Shown here piece by piece: positions 1 through 8,022 of a DNA stretch of 15,890 bases. Position 1 is the stretch's first letter. Every line of letters starts with the position of its first letter. The position numbers were made by a program, and so were the translations under genes. Origin of the DNA: Bacteroides sp. (GTDB lineage Bacteria > Bacteroidota > Bacteroidia > Bacteroidales > SM23-62); contig JAUUZM010000026.1 of the NCBI GenBank assembly GCA_030589965.1, positions 1-15,890 on the forward strand. The letters are read 5' to 3'. Below the pieces are notes generated by a model, which saw only the letters and a program-made list of their open reading frames with translations, was not told where the DNA came from and searched no databases.

Positions 1-708
1 AAAAATTATGAATTCATTGAGTTCAGGAATACCGGGAGCTCTTTAATTGACCTGAGCTTTGCCAAAGTCGATGGTGGAATAAACTATTCCTTTCCATTTT
101 ATTCAAGACTCAGTACCAATAACTATATTGTACTGGCTTCGAATAGTGCAGCCTTTGAAACACGGTACGGTTTCGTTCCTGATGGAGAGTATACCAAGCA
201 TTTGAACAGCCAGGGGGAAACCATATCCATTACAGATATCGAAAGCGATACACTTTTGTCATTTACCTACCAGGCGGATCCGCCCTGGCCAGTGGTGACG
301 GACGGGAAGGGATACACCATCGTTTCAACGCTTACCAATCCAACAGGGAATCCTTCCGAGCCGGAGTATTATACATATTCCTGTGCGCCTCATGGTTCTC
401 CTGGTGAATCTGACGAAGGATGCATACCATCTACCACGGGTGCTAAGGATATGTCACATGTTCTGAATGCCTATCCCAATCCCTTTGGGAAGACTGCAGA
501 AATTGATTTTCTAATCCGGGAGGAAGGACATGCATCTCTGATTGTCTATGACATTTACGGCAGAGTAATTGATCGGCTGGTAGATGCATATATGAGGCCA
601 GGAAATTATAAGATATCATGGGAAGCTGATGCCAGCCTTAAAGGGATGTATATTATAAAGCTTCATTCAAAAAATCTTATTCAATCCACCCGGATTATTA
701 AATACTAG
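1..708 (+). CDS. C-terminal part of a secreted lamin-tail (LTD) protein with T9SS sorting domain (5' partial)
   Basis: The reading frame is open from the first base to the TAG at 706-708, so the gene starts upstream of the window; an internal TTG at 202 is not a credible start. Counting from base 1, residues 3 to about 140 fit a lamin-tail domain: an opening YEFIEFRNTGSS then IDLS, a LSTNNYIVLA strand, an LNSQGETISI strand, then DPPWP-x3-DGKGY and a closing HGSPGESD. Residues 156-235 form a type A T9SS sorting domain: NAYPNPFG, a LIVYDIYGRVI strand, GMYIIKL and a final basic strand. Known families: such tails direct export through the type IX system and surface attachment or release. LTD plus T9SS tails are common on CotH-like proteins, nucleases and other secreted enzymes, but the catalytic part is outside the window, so the function is unknown. 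The gene ends 349 bases before the FAS1 gene and is probably a separate transcription unit. Confidence 0.85.
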   Translation, partial: KNYEFIEFRNTGSSLIDLSFAKVDGGINYSFPFYSRLSTNNYIVLASNSAAFETRYGFVPDGEYTKHLNSQGETISITDIESDTLLSFTYQADPPWPVVTDGKGYTIVSTLTNPTGNPSEPEYYTYSCAPHGSPGESDEGCIPSTTGAKDMSHVLNAYPNPFGKTAEIDFLIREEGHASLIVYDIYGRVIDRLVDAYMRPGNYKISWEADASLKGMYIIKLHSKNLIQSTRIIKY

Positions 709-986
709 TTCCAGTTACGAGTATTTGTTTAGATTGATTATAAATTCCTTTTTTTGCTCATTCCAGAACTCCAATAATTCGTAATTATTATGGTACAAAA
801 TTATACCCTGCAAAAAAAAGATATTTCTGAATCATTATCGCGTAACGAATTAATACACAGATATATGCAAGACGAATTGGGTAAAATGGGATATTGATCA
901 GCATATAGGTATGGAACATATGTATACTTACCCCGAAGGAATAATTTAACTAAAAGTGATTTTTTTTGCACTATTTGGTCTTTTCT
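709..986. other. Intergenic stretch upstream of the FAS1-Sus operon
   Basis: No conserved gene is recognised. At 773-789 there is a short all-AT hairpin (AATAATT, loop CGT, AATTATT), with CC at 771-772 able to pair with GG at 792-793 across a two-base bulge. It is not followed by a T-run, so I do not call it a terminator. An 8-base inverted match, TAATTCGT at 775-782 and ACGAATTA at 845-852, lies around the same place. A 35-codon ORF runs from ATG 790 to TGA 895-897; it is discussed as a finding and not called as a gene. Confidence 0.5.
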
Positions 987-1019
987 TTTGCAAAACTGTT
1001 GAAAGGACTATTATATTTG
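987..1019 (+). promoter_or_regulatory. Bacteroidota-type promoter for the FAS1-SusC-SusD operon
   Basis: A TTTG at 987-990 is followed, after 21 bases, by TATATTTG at 1012-1019. This matches the primary sigma (sigma-ABfr type) consensus of Bacteroidota, TTTG near -33 and TAnnTTTG near -7. Transcription would start a few bases after 1019, leaving a leader of roughly 30 bases before ATG 1058. This agrees with placing the first gene's start at 1058 and not at the upstream in-frame GTG at 956. Spacing and exact start are inferred. Confidence 0.55.
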
Positions 1020-1057
1020 GAGTCTTAAAAATTGTAAATTTGTTCCGGACCTCATTA

Positions 1058-3232
1058 ATGAAAACATTTTTATACAAAATGAAAAATAAGCTTAACAGTT
1101 TAGCTACAGTAGCAATCTTAATTGCTATGACATACCTGATCAGTGCTTGTGAAAAGAAAGGTGAAGAAAGGTACAAGGATCCGCCCTGGCTTGGAGGTTC
1201 CATCCTCGAGACACTGGAGACTGATTCAACAGGCGCAACTTTTGATATTTACTACAGGCTGCTGGAAAAGGCAGATTATGTAGAATCCCTTGAAAAGGGT
1301 CTGTATTCTGTCTTTGTTGCTAATGATGAGGCTTATGAGAAGTTCTTTGAAGAAAACGGGATAGGCTCAGTAGAAGATGTATCAGAACAGACTGCAGAGA
1401 ATTATGTTGAACTTAATATCCTGGAATCCCCAAGAGCAAGGCATCAGATAATATACGGACATCATTTTGGTGTATGGCAAAAAGAAGGTAGCGAACTTGG
1501 AGCTCTTACATTCAGAACAAGAACCAGATCTAATTCAAATAGAATTACTGAAACAGTCAGATATTTTCCTCCGATTAAGGGTATGACTGTTACGCTTGAC
1601 GATGAAAGAAAGTATGTTCCCTTATTCTCTACTGAATTTTTCAGAGATTATGCCGGGGCAACGGATGGTTCTGATTACACTTATTTCTTCCCGGAGACGG
1701 AATGGTCAGGTCTTCAATGGTATAATGCAAACATCTTCCGCTCGGAAGTCAGGTGCTCGAATGGTTTTATCTATTATCTTGACAGAGCAGTACCCTATAT
1801 TCCCAGCATTGAAGAATTTTTAATTGCGAATGAAGATACGTATGGAGTCTGGTACGATACATACCAACGTTTTGCTGAGTATCGCGCGGCGGGATTTGAT
1901 GAGGACTTTAACCGCCTATTTAGCAAAACCTACAGGGGAGTAACTGACATAACCCCGGAACATGGGCCTACAGATGACGGAACATATTCAAGAAGAGATT
2001 TATGGACTATTTTCGTTCCGACAAGCGAGGTCATGCAGAAATACCTGGATGAGAATATTCTTAGCTTTTATCCAAGTCTGGATTCTGTACCGGAAGTAAC
2101 TTTGATCTATCTCTTAGAATCACATGTATTTCCGAACTTTTTACTTCCCTCTAAAATGTCATTCCCAATATTTGATGCCTTTGGCGATGAGGTTACCATA
2201 GATCCTTATGATGGGATTGTTGAAAAGAAAGTACTTAGTAATTCAGCTTTTTTCGGAATCGATTATGTTATGGAGCCACTTGCGTTCCAGGCTGTGACCA
2301 GGCCCCTGTTCTTTAACAGCGATTTTTCCACCTTTTTATGGTTAATGTTTGAATCGGGATTGATTCCATCGATTTCTAAACCCGATATCCGGGCTACCAT
2401 AATAGCTCCCTACAATGAAAATCTCGAAGCATATGGGATAAGGTATGATGACCTGAACAGTGAATTGCAGTGGAGGCAAGCGGATGGGGTATGGATCCGA
2501 ATGACAAACAATGAAATTACTGATTTTGTCCAGGGACATATTATATATCAGGATGAGAGAGATTATTCAGGGGAAGGATTTCAGAAGCTTGAGTCAGGAG
2601 ACCATATCTATTACAAGAATAATGTAATGGTAGCTGGAGGGAATAATGAAGTAGGTGATGTGTCTAACATTACAGATACTGAGGACAGCGAGTTTAATGG
2701 AATACTATACCATATCGACAATGTTGTAAAACCACCACAGTACGATGCAGGCATATATATATCCAAGGATCCTGAACTTTCTGAATTCTTTGCTTTGCTT
2801 GATTCGGCTGGATTGCTCAAATTTACAATAGATCCGATAACACTGGAGAATATTCCGGAAATAACCTTCTTAGCAGGTGCTGAACAGGTCACCGGATTTA
2901 TACCCAACAATAATGCAATTCTTGCGGCTGCGGTAGATAGTCTGATTCCAGTAGATCAGGCTGAATTACAGGACTTTTTAAAATATCATTTTCTGATTGA
3001 GCAAGCTGTCTTCGATGACGGAGCTTTCTCAGGATCTTCTGTGACTGCAAGGTTTGAAGGCTTTGACCTGGTTAACAATCCGATATATTCACCACTCCTT
3101 ATTCAAAATGCAGCCGGTGATTTAAAAGTGACAGATCACTCATTACAAACAGTTAGTGTTCCACATAGCACTGCTAATTCTTTAGTCAAACGTGGGACTT
3201 GCCACCATATTGGACAGGTTCTTATTTATTAA
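1058..3232 (+). CDS. Multi-FAS1 (fasciclin) domain surface lipoprotein, first module
   Basis: Predicted lipoprotein of 724 residues. The frame opens earlier (GTG at 956), but ATG 1058 follows the promoter and gives a normal signal peptide; ATG 1079 is an alternative start. A lysine-rich N-region and a hydrophobic stretch end in the lipobox LISAC, with the lipidated cysteine at residue 31. Four FAS1-like segments can be traced: about 46-245 (ETLE..., YSVFVANDEAYEKFF, closing YYLDRAVP), 262-425 (WTIFVPTSEVM and a VTLIYLLESHVF core), 422-556 (FSTFLWLMFESGL, ATIIAPYNENL, ILYHIDNVV) and 571-724 (LSEFFALLDSAGL, TGFIPNNNAI, closing HHIGQVLIY). The first and last are clearest; segments 2 and 3 are divergent. 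FAS1 is a binding or adhesion fold and no catalytic residues are expected. Position directly before susC suggests a surface accessory subunit of that transporter (inference). SusC follows after 40 bases. Confidence 0.85.
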   Translation: MKTFLYKMKNKLNSLATVAILIAMTYLISACEKKGEERYKDPPWLGGSILETLETDSTGATFDIYYRLLEKADYVESLEKGLYSVFVANDEAYEKFFEENGIGSVEDVSEQTAENYVELNILESPRARHQIIYGHHFGVWQKEGSELGALTFRTRTRSNSNRITETVRYFPPIKGMTVTLDDERKYVPLFSTEFFRDYAGATDGSDYTYFFPETEWSGLQWYNANIFRSEVRCSNGFIYYLDRAVPYIPSIEEFLIANEDTYGVWYDTYQRFAEYRAAGFDEDFNRLFSKTYRGVTDITPEHGPTDDGTYSRRDLWTIFVPTSEVMQKYLDENILSFYPSLDSVPEVTLIYLLESHVFPNFLLPSKMSFPIFDAFGDEVTIDPYDGIVEKKVLSNSAFFGIDYVMEPLAFQAVTRPLFFNSDFSTFLWLMFESGLIPSISKPDIRATIIAPYNENLEAYGIRYDDLNSELQWRQADGVWIRMTNNEITDFVQGHIIYQDERDYSGEGFQKLESGDHIYYKNNVMVAGGNNEVGDVSNITDTEDSEFNGILYHIDNVVKPPQYDAGIYISKDPELSEFFALLDSAGLLKFTIDPITLENIPEITFLAGAEQVTGFIPNNNAILAAAVDSLIPVDQAELQDFLKYHFLIEQAVFDDGAFSGSSVTARFEGFDLVNNPIYSPLLIQNAAGDLKVTDHSLQTVSVPHSTANSLVKRGTCHHIGQVLIY

Positions 3233-3272
3233 TTATTGATATTACCTAATTATCACTATAAAACCAGCGACA

Positions 3273-6200
3273 ATGAATAAAAGTATCCTTCTGATTTGTC
3301 TGTCTTTTTTGCTTCTTTCATTTAGTGAGAAGGGCCAGAGTCAAAGCGGTAAAGCCATTTTCAGTGGTCAGGTTACAGATGACCTAACGGGTGAAATGCT
3401 GATCGGTTGTAACGTTGTTGAAGTAGATGCCAACGGGCGGTACACTTCAGGTACCATCTCAGACTTTAACGGCAATTTTACACTTGAGGTCAGCTCAGCC
3501 AATGCTACCGTGATGTTTGTTTATATCGGGTATGAAAAACAAACCATAGAACTTGCGGGGCAGACAAGGCTGAACGTAAAGCTTACAAGTACAAGTACTC
3601 AACTCGACGAAGTTGTTGTTGTAGGAGAAAAACTTGGGAATGACGGGATTGTTGCTATTCGGGACAGAGCTACTGCGGTTTCCAGAATAGAGATGAATGA
3701 ACTGCAGGAAGTATTTACACCTACCGTAGAGGAAATGCTTCAGGGTAGACTTACCAATGTGGATATCACTGCTGTTTCAGGCGACCCCGGAGCCGGTTTG
3801 AATATTCGTATTCGTGGAACAGCCACACTGAATGCAAGGAATGATCCTTTAATTGTAATTAATGGGATACCTTATAATACTACTATTGATGATGATTTCG
3901 ATTTTGCCAGTGCGGATATCGAACAATTTGGTAGCCTGATTGATGTGGCTCCGGAAGACATTGAATCCATAGAGGTGCTAAAAGATGCTGCTTCCACTGC
4001 CATATGGGGCTCCAGGGCAGCCAATGGTGTACTTATGATCAAAACTAAACGGGGTATCAAATCACCTCCTGTGTTTGAATACACATATAAGTTGTCAAGA
4101 TCCCAGGAACCAAATTCAATACCTATGCTTGACGGTGTTGACTATACTCGCCTCATTAAGTCGGCACAGTTTAATGTCGATGCCGAGGACAATTACCATC
4201 CCTCCCTTCAATTTGATCCTGATTATGAACTATATGATGAATATGCCCAAAACACAGATTGGGTTGGACTGATAACCCAGGTAGCCTATTCTCACCAGCA
4301 TAATTTCTCCGTTTCTGGTGGTGGTGATAAATCAAGGTATAATATTGCCCTGGGATACCAGAATGAAAATGGTACTACTGTTGGAACCGGACTTAAAAAG
4401 ATAAATCTTCGCACTTCAGTTGATTATGATTTGTCCAGAAAATTAAGGTTCCGTTCGGATATCTTTTTTACCGGATATGACAGGGATGCTTCTTATGAAT
4501 TGAATAAGAAAAAGATCCGCTCAACAGCATATAAAAAAATGCCAAATATGTCAGTTTATGAACGTGACACTGCCGGGAATGCAACGGATAAATACTTTAT
4601 TCCTGCCACAACCATACAGGGGGATGCAGATGATATTTATAATCCCGTAGCTTTCGGCGAGCATAGTAGAAGAAAAGAATATAAGTACAATTACAGGGCT
4701 TCATTTGGACTGAACTGGAGAATTATTGATAACCTTGTGTATGATGGTACAGTTTCCCTGGATATATTTAATGAGAAAATAAACATGTATCTACCATTCG
4801 AAGCAGTTGGTTACAACTACAGTGATGATATTACCAATTCGGCAAGTAAGGATTACAGTAATAAGACTCAGATCTATACCCAGAACAGGTTAGTCTATAA
4901 ACCGGATCTGGGATTTGCCCATAAGATGACTTTACATGCGCAGGTAGATATCGAACAATCTGCTACGAAATCATATACGGTTGAAACAAGTAAAGCTGCT
5001 TCTTCACAGCTTAGGGATGTTACGGGCGATGTGAATATTAGTGGCCTGGGTTCCGGTCTTTCTGAATTTCGTTCAGCCGGGGCCTATGTCAATGCACACT
5101 ATGTTTTAAAAGACAGATATATCATGTCAGCAGGTGTCCGGATGGAAGGTAATTCAAGGTTCAGCAAGGATAGCCGATGGGGATATTTCCCAACACTTAC
5201 TGCTGCCTGGCGTTTGTCCAGCGAGCCATGGATGGCGAGGGCGGAATTTCTAAATGATCTGAAATTCAGGCTTAGTTGGGGACTTGGGGGTAATTCACCA
5301 AATAAGAATTACCTTTATTATAACAGATACAGTGCAAATTCAGGCTATGCATACCTTGAGACTCCAGGTGTCAGACCTTCAGGAATTGAACTTAGCAGTC
5401 TGAGATGGGAAACCATTGAGCAGATCAATCCAGGTCTTTCCCTCTTCGCCTTCAAGAATCGCCTGAATATCGAGTTTGATTATTACAATAAAGTTACCCA
5501 TGACCTCTACATCCAGAACTCAGGAATTCCTACTCATTCCGGTTATGATGGTGTTGCAAGAAATGAAGGAGAAATGCTGAACAAGGGCTGGGAATTTATG
5601 ATGGATTTGAAATTTGTTCAGACCAGCAACTGGACTGCAAGCATAAACTTTAATATATCCAGAAACGATAATGTAGTATTATCTCTTCCTGAGAACTACT
5701 CTCTGGAATATGGTAATATGCTTGATAATGGAAATTATAAAATCAGTATTGAGCCGGGTAATGCTCTTGGAGGATTTTTTGGTTATGAGTACCTGGGAGT
5801 ATACAGTGAGGAAAAAGATGTAATCACCAAGGATGCCAATGGCAATCCCCTGAATAGTATTACCGGTATTCCATTGTTTATGATGCATGGAACAGGTTAT
5901 TTATTTGAAGCCGGCGATGCAACATATAGGGATGTAAATTATGATGGTATAATCAATGAACTGGATCTTGTATACCTGGGTGACCTGAATCCCAAGTATC
6001 TTGGGGGATTAGGAGGAAGGGTAGCATATAAGGGATTAACCTTTAATATGTTTATTCACTATAAATTTGGACAAAAAGTGATTAACCAGACCCGGATGAA
6101 TACTGAGAAAATGTATAATTATGATAACCAGAGCCGGGCAACAAACTGGCGTTGGAGAAGACCGGGAGATGTGACGGACATGCCACGAGCCCTGTATAAT

Positions 6201-6485
6201 GAAGGTTATAACTGGATGGGATCAGACCGTTTTGTGGAAGACGGATCTTTTATACGCCTGAAAACCTTGTCCCTTAGTTATCGGTTTAACAATGAGTTTT
6301 TACAGAAAATACGTTTGAAAGACATGAGACTGTATATGACGGCATATAATCTGATTACTTTGACAAACTACTCAGGCCAGGATCCTGATGTAGGAGTACC
6401 TTCAAAACCGGATCAATTGCCAAAGGATGATAGCCGAACACCTCCGTCCAAAAGGCTGACACTTGGAATAAATATATCCTTCTGA
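3273..6485 (+). CDS. SusC/RagA-family TonB-linked outer membrane transporter, first module
   Basis: A 1070-residue protein, normal length for the family. A signal peptide covers about residues 1-24. A carboxypeptidase-regulatory-like N-terminal domain follows (about 29-105: FSGQVTDDLTGE, then SDFNGNFTL and a YIGYEKQ strand). A canonical TonB box LDEVVVV lies at 111-117. The plug spans about 120-261 and carries the family signatures LNIRIRGTATLNARNDPLIV, DIESIEVLKDAAS and GSRAANGVLMIKTKRG (246-261). The remainder is a 22-strand-type beta barrel ending in the strand LTLGINISF. A DVNYDGIINELD loop at 887-898 resembles the calcium-binding-like DxNxDG loop frequent in SusC proteins. It transports a ligand captured by SusD across the outer membrane using TonB energy. 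The susD gene follows after only 8 bases. The substrate cannot be inferred. Confidence 0.97.
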   Translation: MNKSILLICLSFLLLSFSEKGQSQSGKAIFSGQVTDDLTGEMLIGCNVVEVDANGRYTSGTISDFNGNFTLEVSSANATVMFVYIGYEKQTIELAGQTRLNVKLTSTSTQLDEVVVVGEKLGNDGIVAIRDRATAVSRIEMNELQEVFTPTVEEMLQGRLTNVDITAVSGDPGAGLNIRIRGTATLNARNDPLIVINGIPYNTTIDDDFDFASADIEQFGSLIDVAPEDIESIEVLKDAASTAIWGSRAANGVLMIKTKRGIKSPPVFEYTYKLSRSQEPNSIPMLDGVDYTRLIKSAQFNVDAEDNYHPSLQFDPDYELYDEYAQNTDWVGLITQVAYSHQHNFSVSGGGDKSRYNIALGYQNENGTTVGTGLKKINLRTSVDYDLSRKLRFRSDIFFTGYDRDASYELNKKKIRSTAYKKMPNMSVYERDTAGNATDKYFIPATTIQGDADDIYNPVAFGEHSRRKEYKYNYRASFGLNWRIIDNLVYDGTVSLDIFNEKINMYLPFEAVGYNYSDDITNSASKDYSNKTQIYTQNRLVYKPDLGFAHKMTLHAQVDIEQSATKSYTVETSKAASSQLRDVTGDVNISGLGSGLSEFRSAGAYVNAHYVLKDRYIMSAGVRMEGNSRFSKDSRWGYFPTLTAAWRLSSEPWMARAEFLNDLKFRLSWGLGGNSPNKNYLYYNRYSANSGYAYLETPGVRPSGIELSSLRWETIEQINPGLSLFAFKNRLNIEFDYYNKVTHDLYIQNSGIPTHSGYDGVARNEGEMLNKGWEFMMDLKFVQTSNWTASINFNISRNDNVVLSLPENYSLEYGNMLDNGNYKISIEPGNALGGFFGYEYLGVYSEEKDVITKDANGNPLNSITGIPLFMMHGTGYLFEAGDATYRDVNYDGIINELDLVYLGDLNPKYLGGLGGRVAYKGLTFNMFIHYKFGQKVINQTRMNTEKMYNYDNQSRATNWRWRRPGDVTDMPRALYNEGYNWMGSDRFVEDGSFIRLKTLSLSYRFNNEFLQKIRLKDMRLYMTAYNLITLTNYSGQDPDVGVPSKPDQLPKDDSRTPPSKRLTLGINISF

Positions 6486-6493
6486 TTTTAAAG

Positions 6494-7963
6494 ATGATAT
6501 CCATGCAAAAGACAAAGATTAATTTCCGAATAGTATTATTAATACTGGCACTTTTTAGTTCGAGTGCTTGTAATGACTGGCTGACCCTGGAACCGGAGAA
6601 TGCCCTGGTCAGGGAAGAATTCTGGAATAGCAAAGAAGATGTAGAATCTGTAGTGGCCGCCATGTATGACAGCTTCAGAGGCAATGCATTGAGTTCCTTT
6701 CTCTATGGGGAAATTCGTGGTGATATGTTCAATTTTCAGTATTTGAGTGGGGACTGGACTGGTTTTAAACGCATAGCAAACAACGATATTACCTCTACAA
6801 ACAGTGAGGTAAAATGGGATATATATTATGAGACCATAAACCTTGCTAACACAATTCTGCAATTTGCACCAACGGTACTTGATAAAGATAAGACCTTCAC
6901 CACCGAGACATTGAACGCTTATAAGGCTGAGGCAATGTTTATCAGGTCTTTATGTTATTTTTATCTGGTACGCACATGGAAGGATGTACCACTCGTATCC
7001 CAGGCAACCAGTTCTGATACCGTGCAGATATATCTTGCGAAAAAAACAGAATATGAAGTTATTGAAGCTGTGATAAAGGATCTTAAGGTCGCCGAGGGAT
7101 TGGCATTCAAAAATCAAAATTATAACTATCCTGAACTATTCAGGGGACATGCAAATAAATATTCCATACAGGCCCTGATTGCTGATATGTATTTGTGGAC
7201 TGAGAAGTACCAGGAGAGCCTTGAATACTGTGATAAGATTATTAATGCCGGGATTTACACATTACAGTCAAGTGAAACATGGCTCTGGTATGAATTGTAT
7301 TATCCTGGAAATTCCGGGGAGAGCATTTTCGAGATTCAATTCAATGACCGTTTCGATCGTCAGGAAAATCCCTTGTACAAGAATTTACTGAACATGTTAA
7401 GAGCCAGTCCCTATGCAGGAGAAATATTCCAGTTGATTGACACAAGACTTTGTGGTGCGAACGGCTTTATCTGGAAATATAAGGGTTCCAATTATGCAAT
7501 TTCGTCCAGGGAAGGAATACCTCGCACCTCAAACGAAAGAGATGCTAATTTCATCTATTACAGGTATGCAGATATACTTTTGATGAAAGCTGAAGCATTG
7601 GGTGAACTCGGAGCATTAAATGAGGGGACTGCATTGATAAATGAAGTCATTCAGAGAGCCGCCCTTGTTTCAATACCAACTCCTTCAAATCTTACTGATT
7701 TCCGCGACGTTCTTCTTGAAGAAAGGGCGAGGGAATTTGCCGGAGAAGGGAAAAGGTGGTTCGACTTAATAAGGTTCGCCAAAAAAGATCAGTTTGCGAA
7801 TAAACAAATTATCATGGATATATTACTTGAAGGTGCTGATATACTTGAACTTCCTTCATTGAGGGCAAGGGTGCTTGATACTATGGGGTATTACTTGCCA
7901 ATAATGGAGAGAGATTTACTTTATAACCCCAACCTTATTCAAAATTCTTATTACGACAAGTAG
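6494..7963 (+). CDS. SusD/RagB-family nutrient-binding surface lipoprotein, first module
   Basis: A 489-residue protein of typical SusD size. The signal peptide ends in SSSAC with the lipidated cysteine at residue 26; ATG 6503 (residue 4) is an equally plausible start. After the cysteine the sequence NDWLTLEPENALVREEFW is a typical SusD opening, followed by helical TPR-like segments (ETINLANTILQF, AYKAEAMFIRSLCYFYLVR). The C-terminal SusD signature is clear: FIYYRYADILLMKAEAL from about 353, then EERAREFAGEGKRWFDLIRF around 409-428, and a YYLPIMERDLLYNPNL end. The protein is expected to sit as a hinged lid over the SusC encoded 8 bases upstream and to bind ligand on the cell surface. Nothing visible identifies the ligand. 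The next FAS1 gene starts 59 bases downstream with no terminator between. Confidence 0.97.
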   Translation: MISMQKTKINFRIVLLILALFSSSACNDWLTLEPENALVREEFWNSKEDVESVVAAMYDSFRGNALSSFLYGEIRGDMFNFQYLSGDWTGFKRIANNDITSTNSEVKWDIYYETINLANTILQFAPTVLDKDKTFTTETLNAYKAEAMFIRSLCYFYLVRTWKDVPLVSQATSSDTVQIYLAKKTEYEVIEAVIKDLKVAEGLAFKNQNYNYPELFRGHANKYSIQALIADMYLWTEKYQESLEYCDKIINAGIYTLQSSETWLWYELYYPGNSGESIFEIQFNDRFDRQENPLYKNLLNMLRASPYAGEIFQLIDTRLCGANGFIWKYKGSNYAISSREGIPRTSNERDANFIYYRYADILLMKAEALGELGALNEGTALINEVIQRAALVSIPTPSNLTDFRDVLLEERAREFAGEGKRWFDLIRFAKKDQFANKQIIMDILLEGADILELPSLRARVLDTMGYYLPIMERDLLYNPNLIQNSYYDK

Positions 7964-8022
7964 TAAAAGGATATAACGGTAAACTTTTACATTTCAGATT
8001 ATTAATGCAAAATCTAGAAATC

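Noticed and set aside
202..204. TTG as the start of the lamin-tail protein
   Set aside because: The frame is open to base 1 and the lamin-tail domain clearly begins before this codon.
956..1057. In-frame GTG start extending the first FAS1 protein by 34 residues
   Set aside because: The extension contains the promoter match and would bury the lipoprotein signal peptide inside the protein.
276..1190. Identical 14-mer GGATCCGCCCTGGC at 276-289 and 1177-1190
   Set aside because: Both copies encode DPPW in unrelated proteins. One 14-base match somewhere in a window of this size is close to chance expectation.
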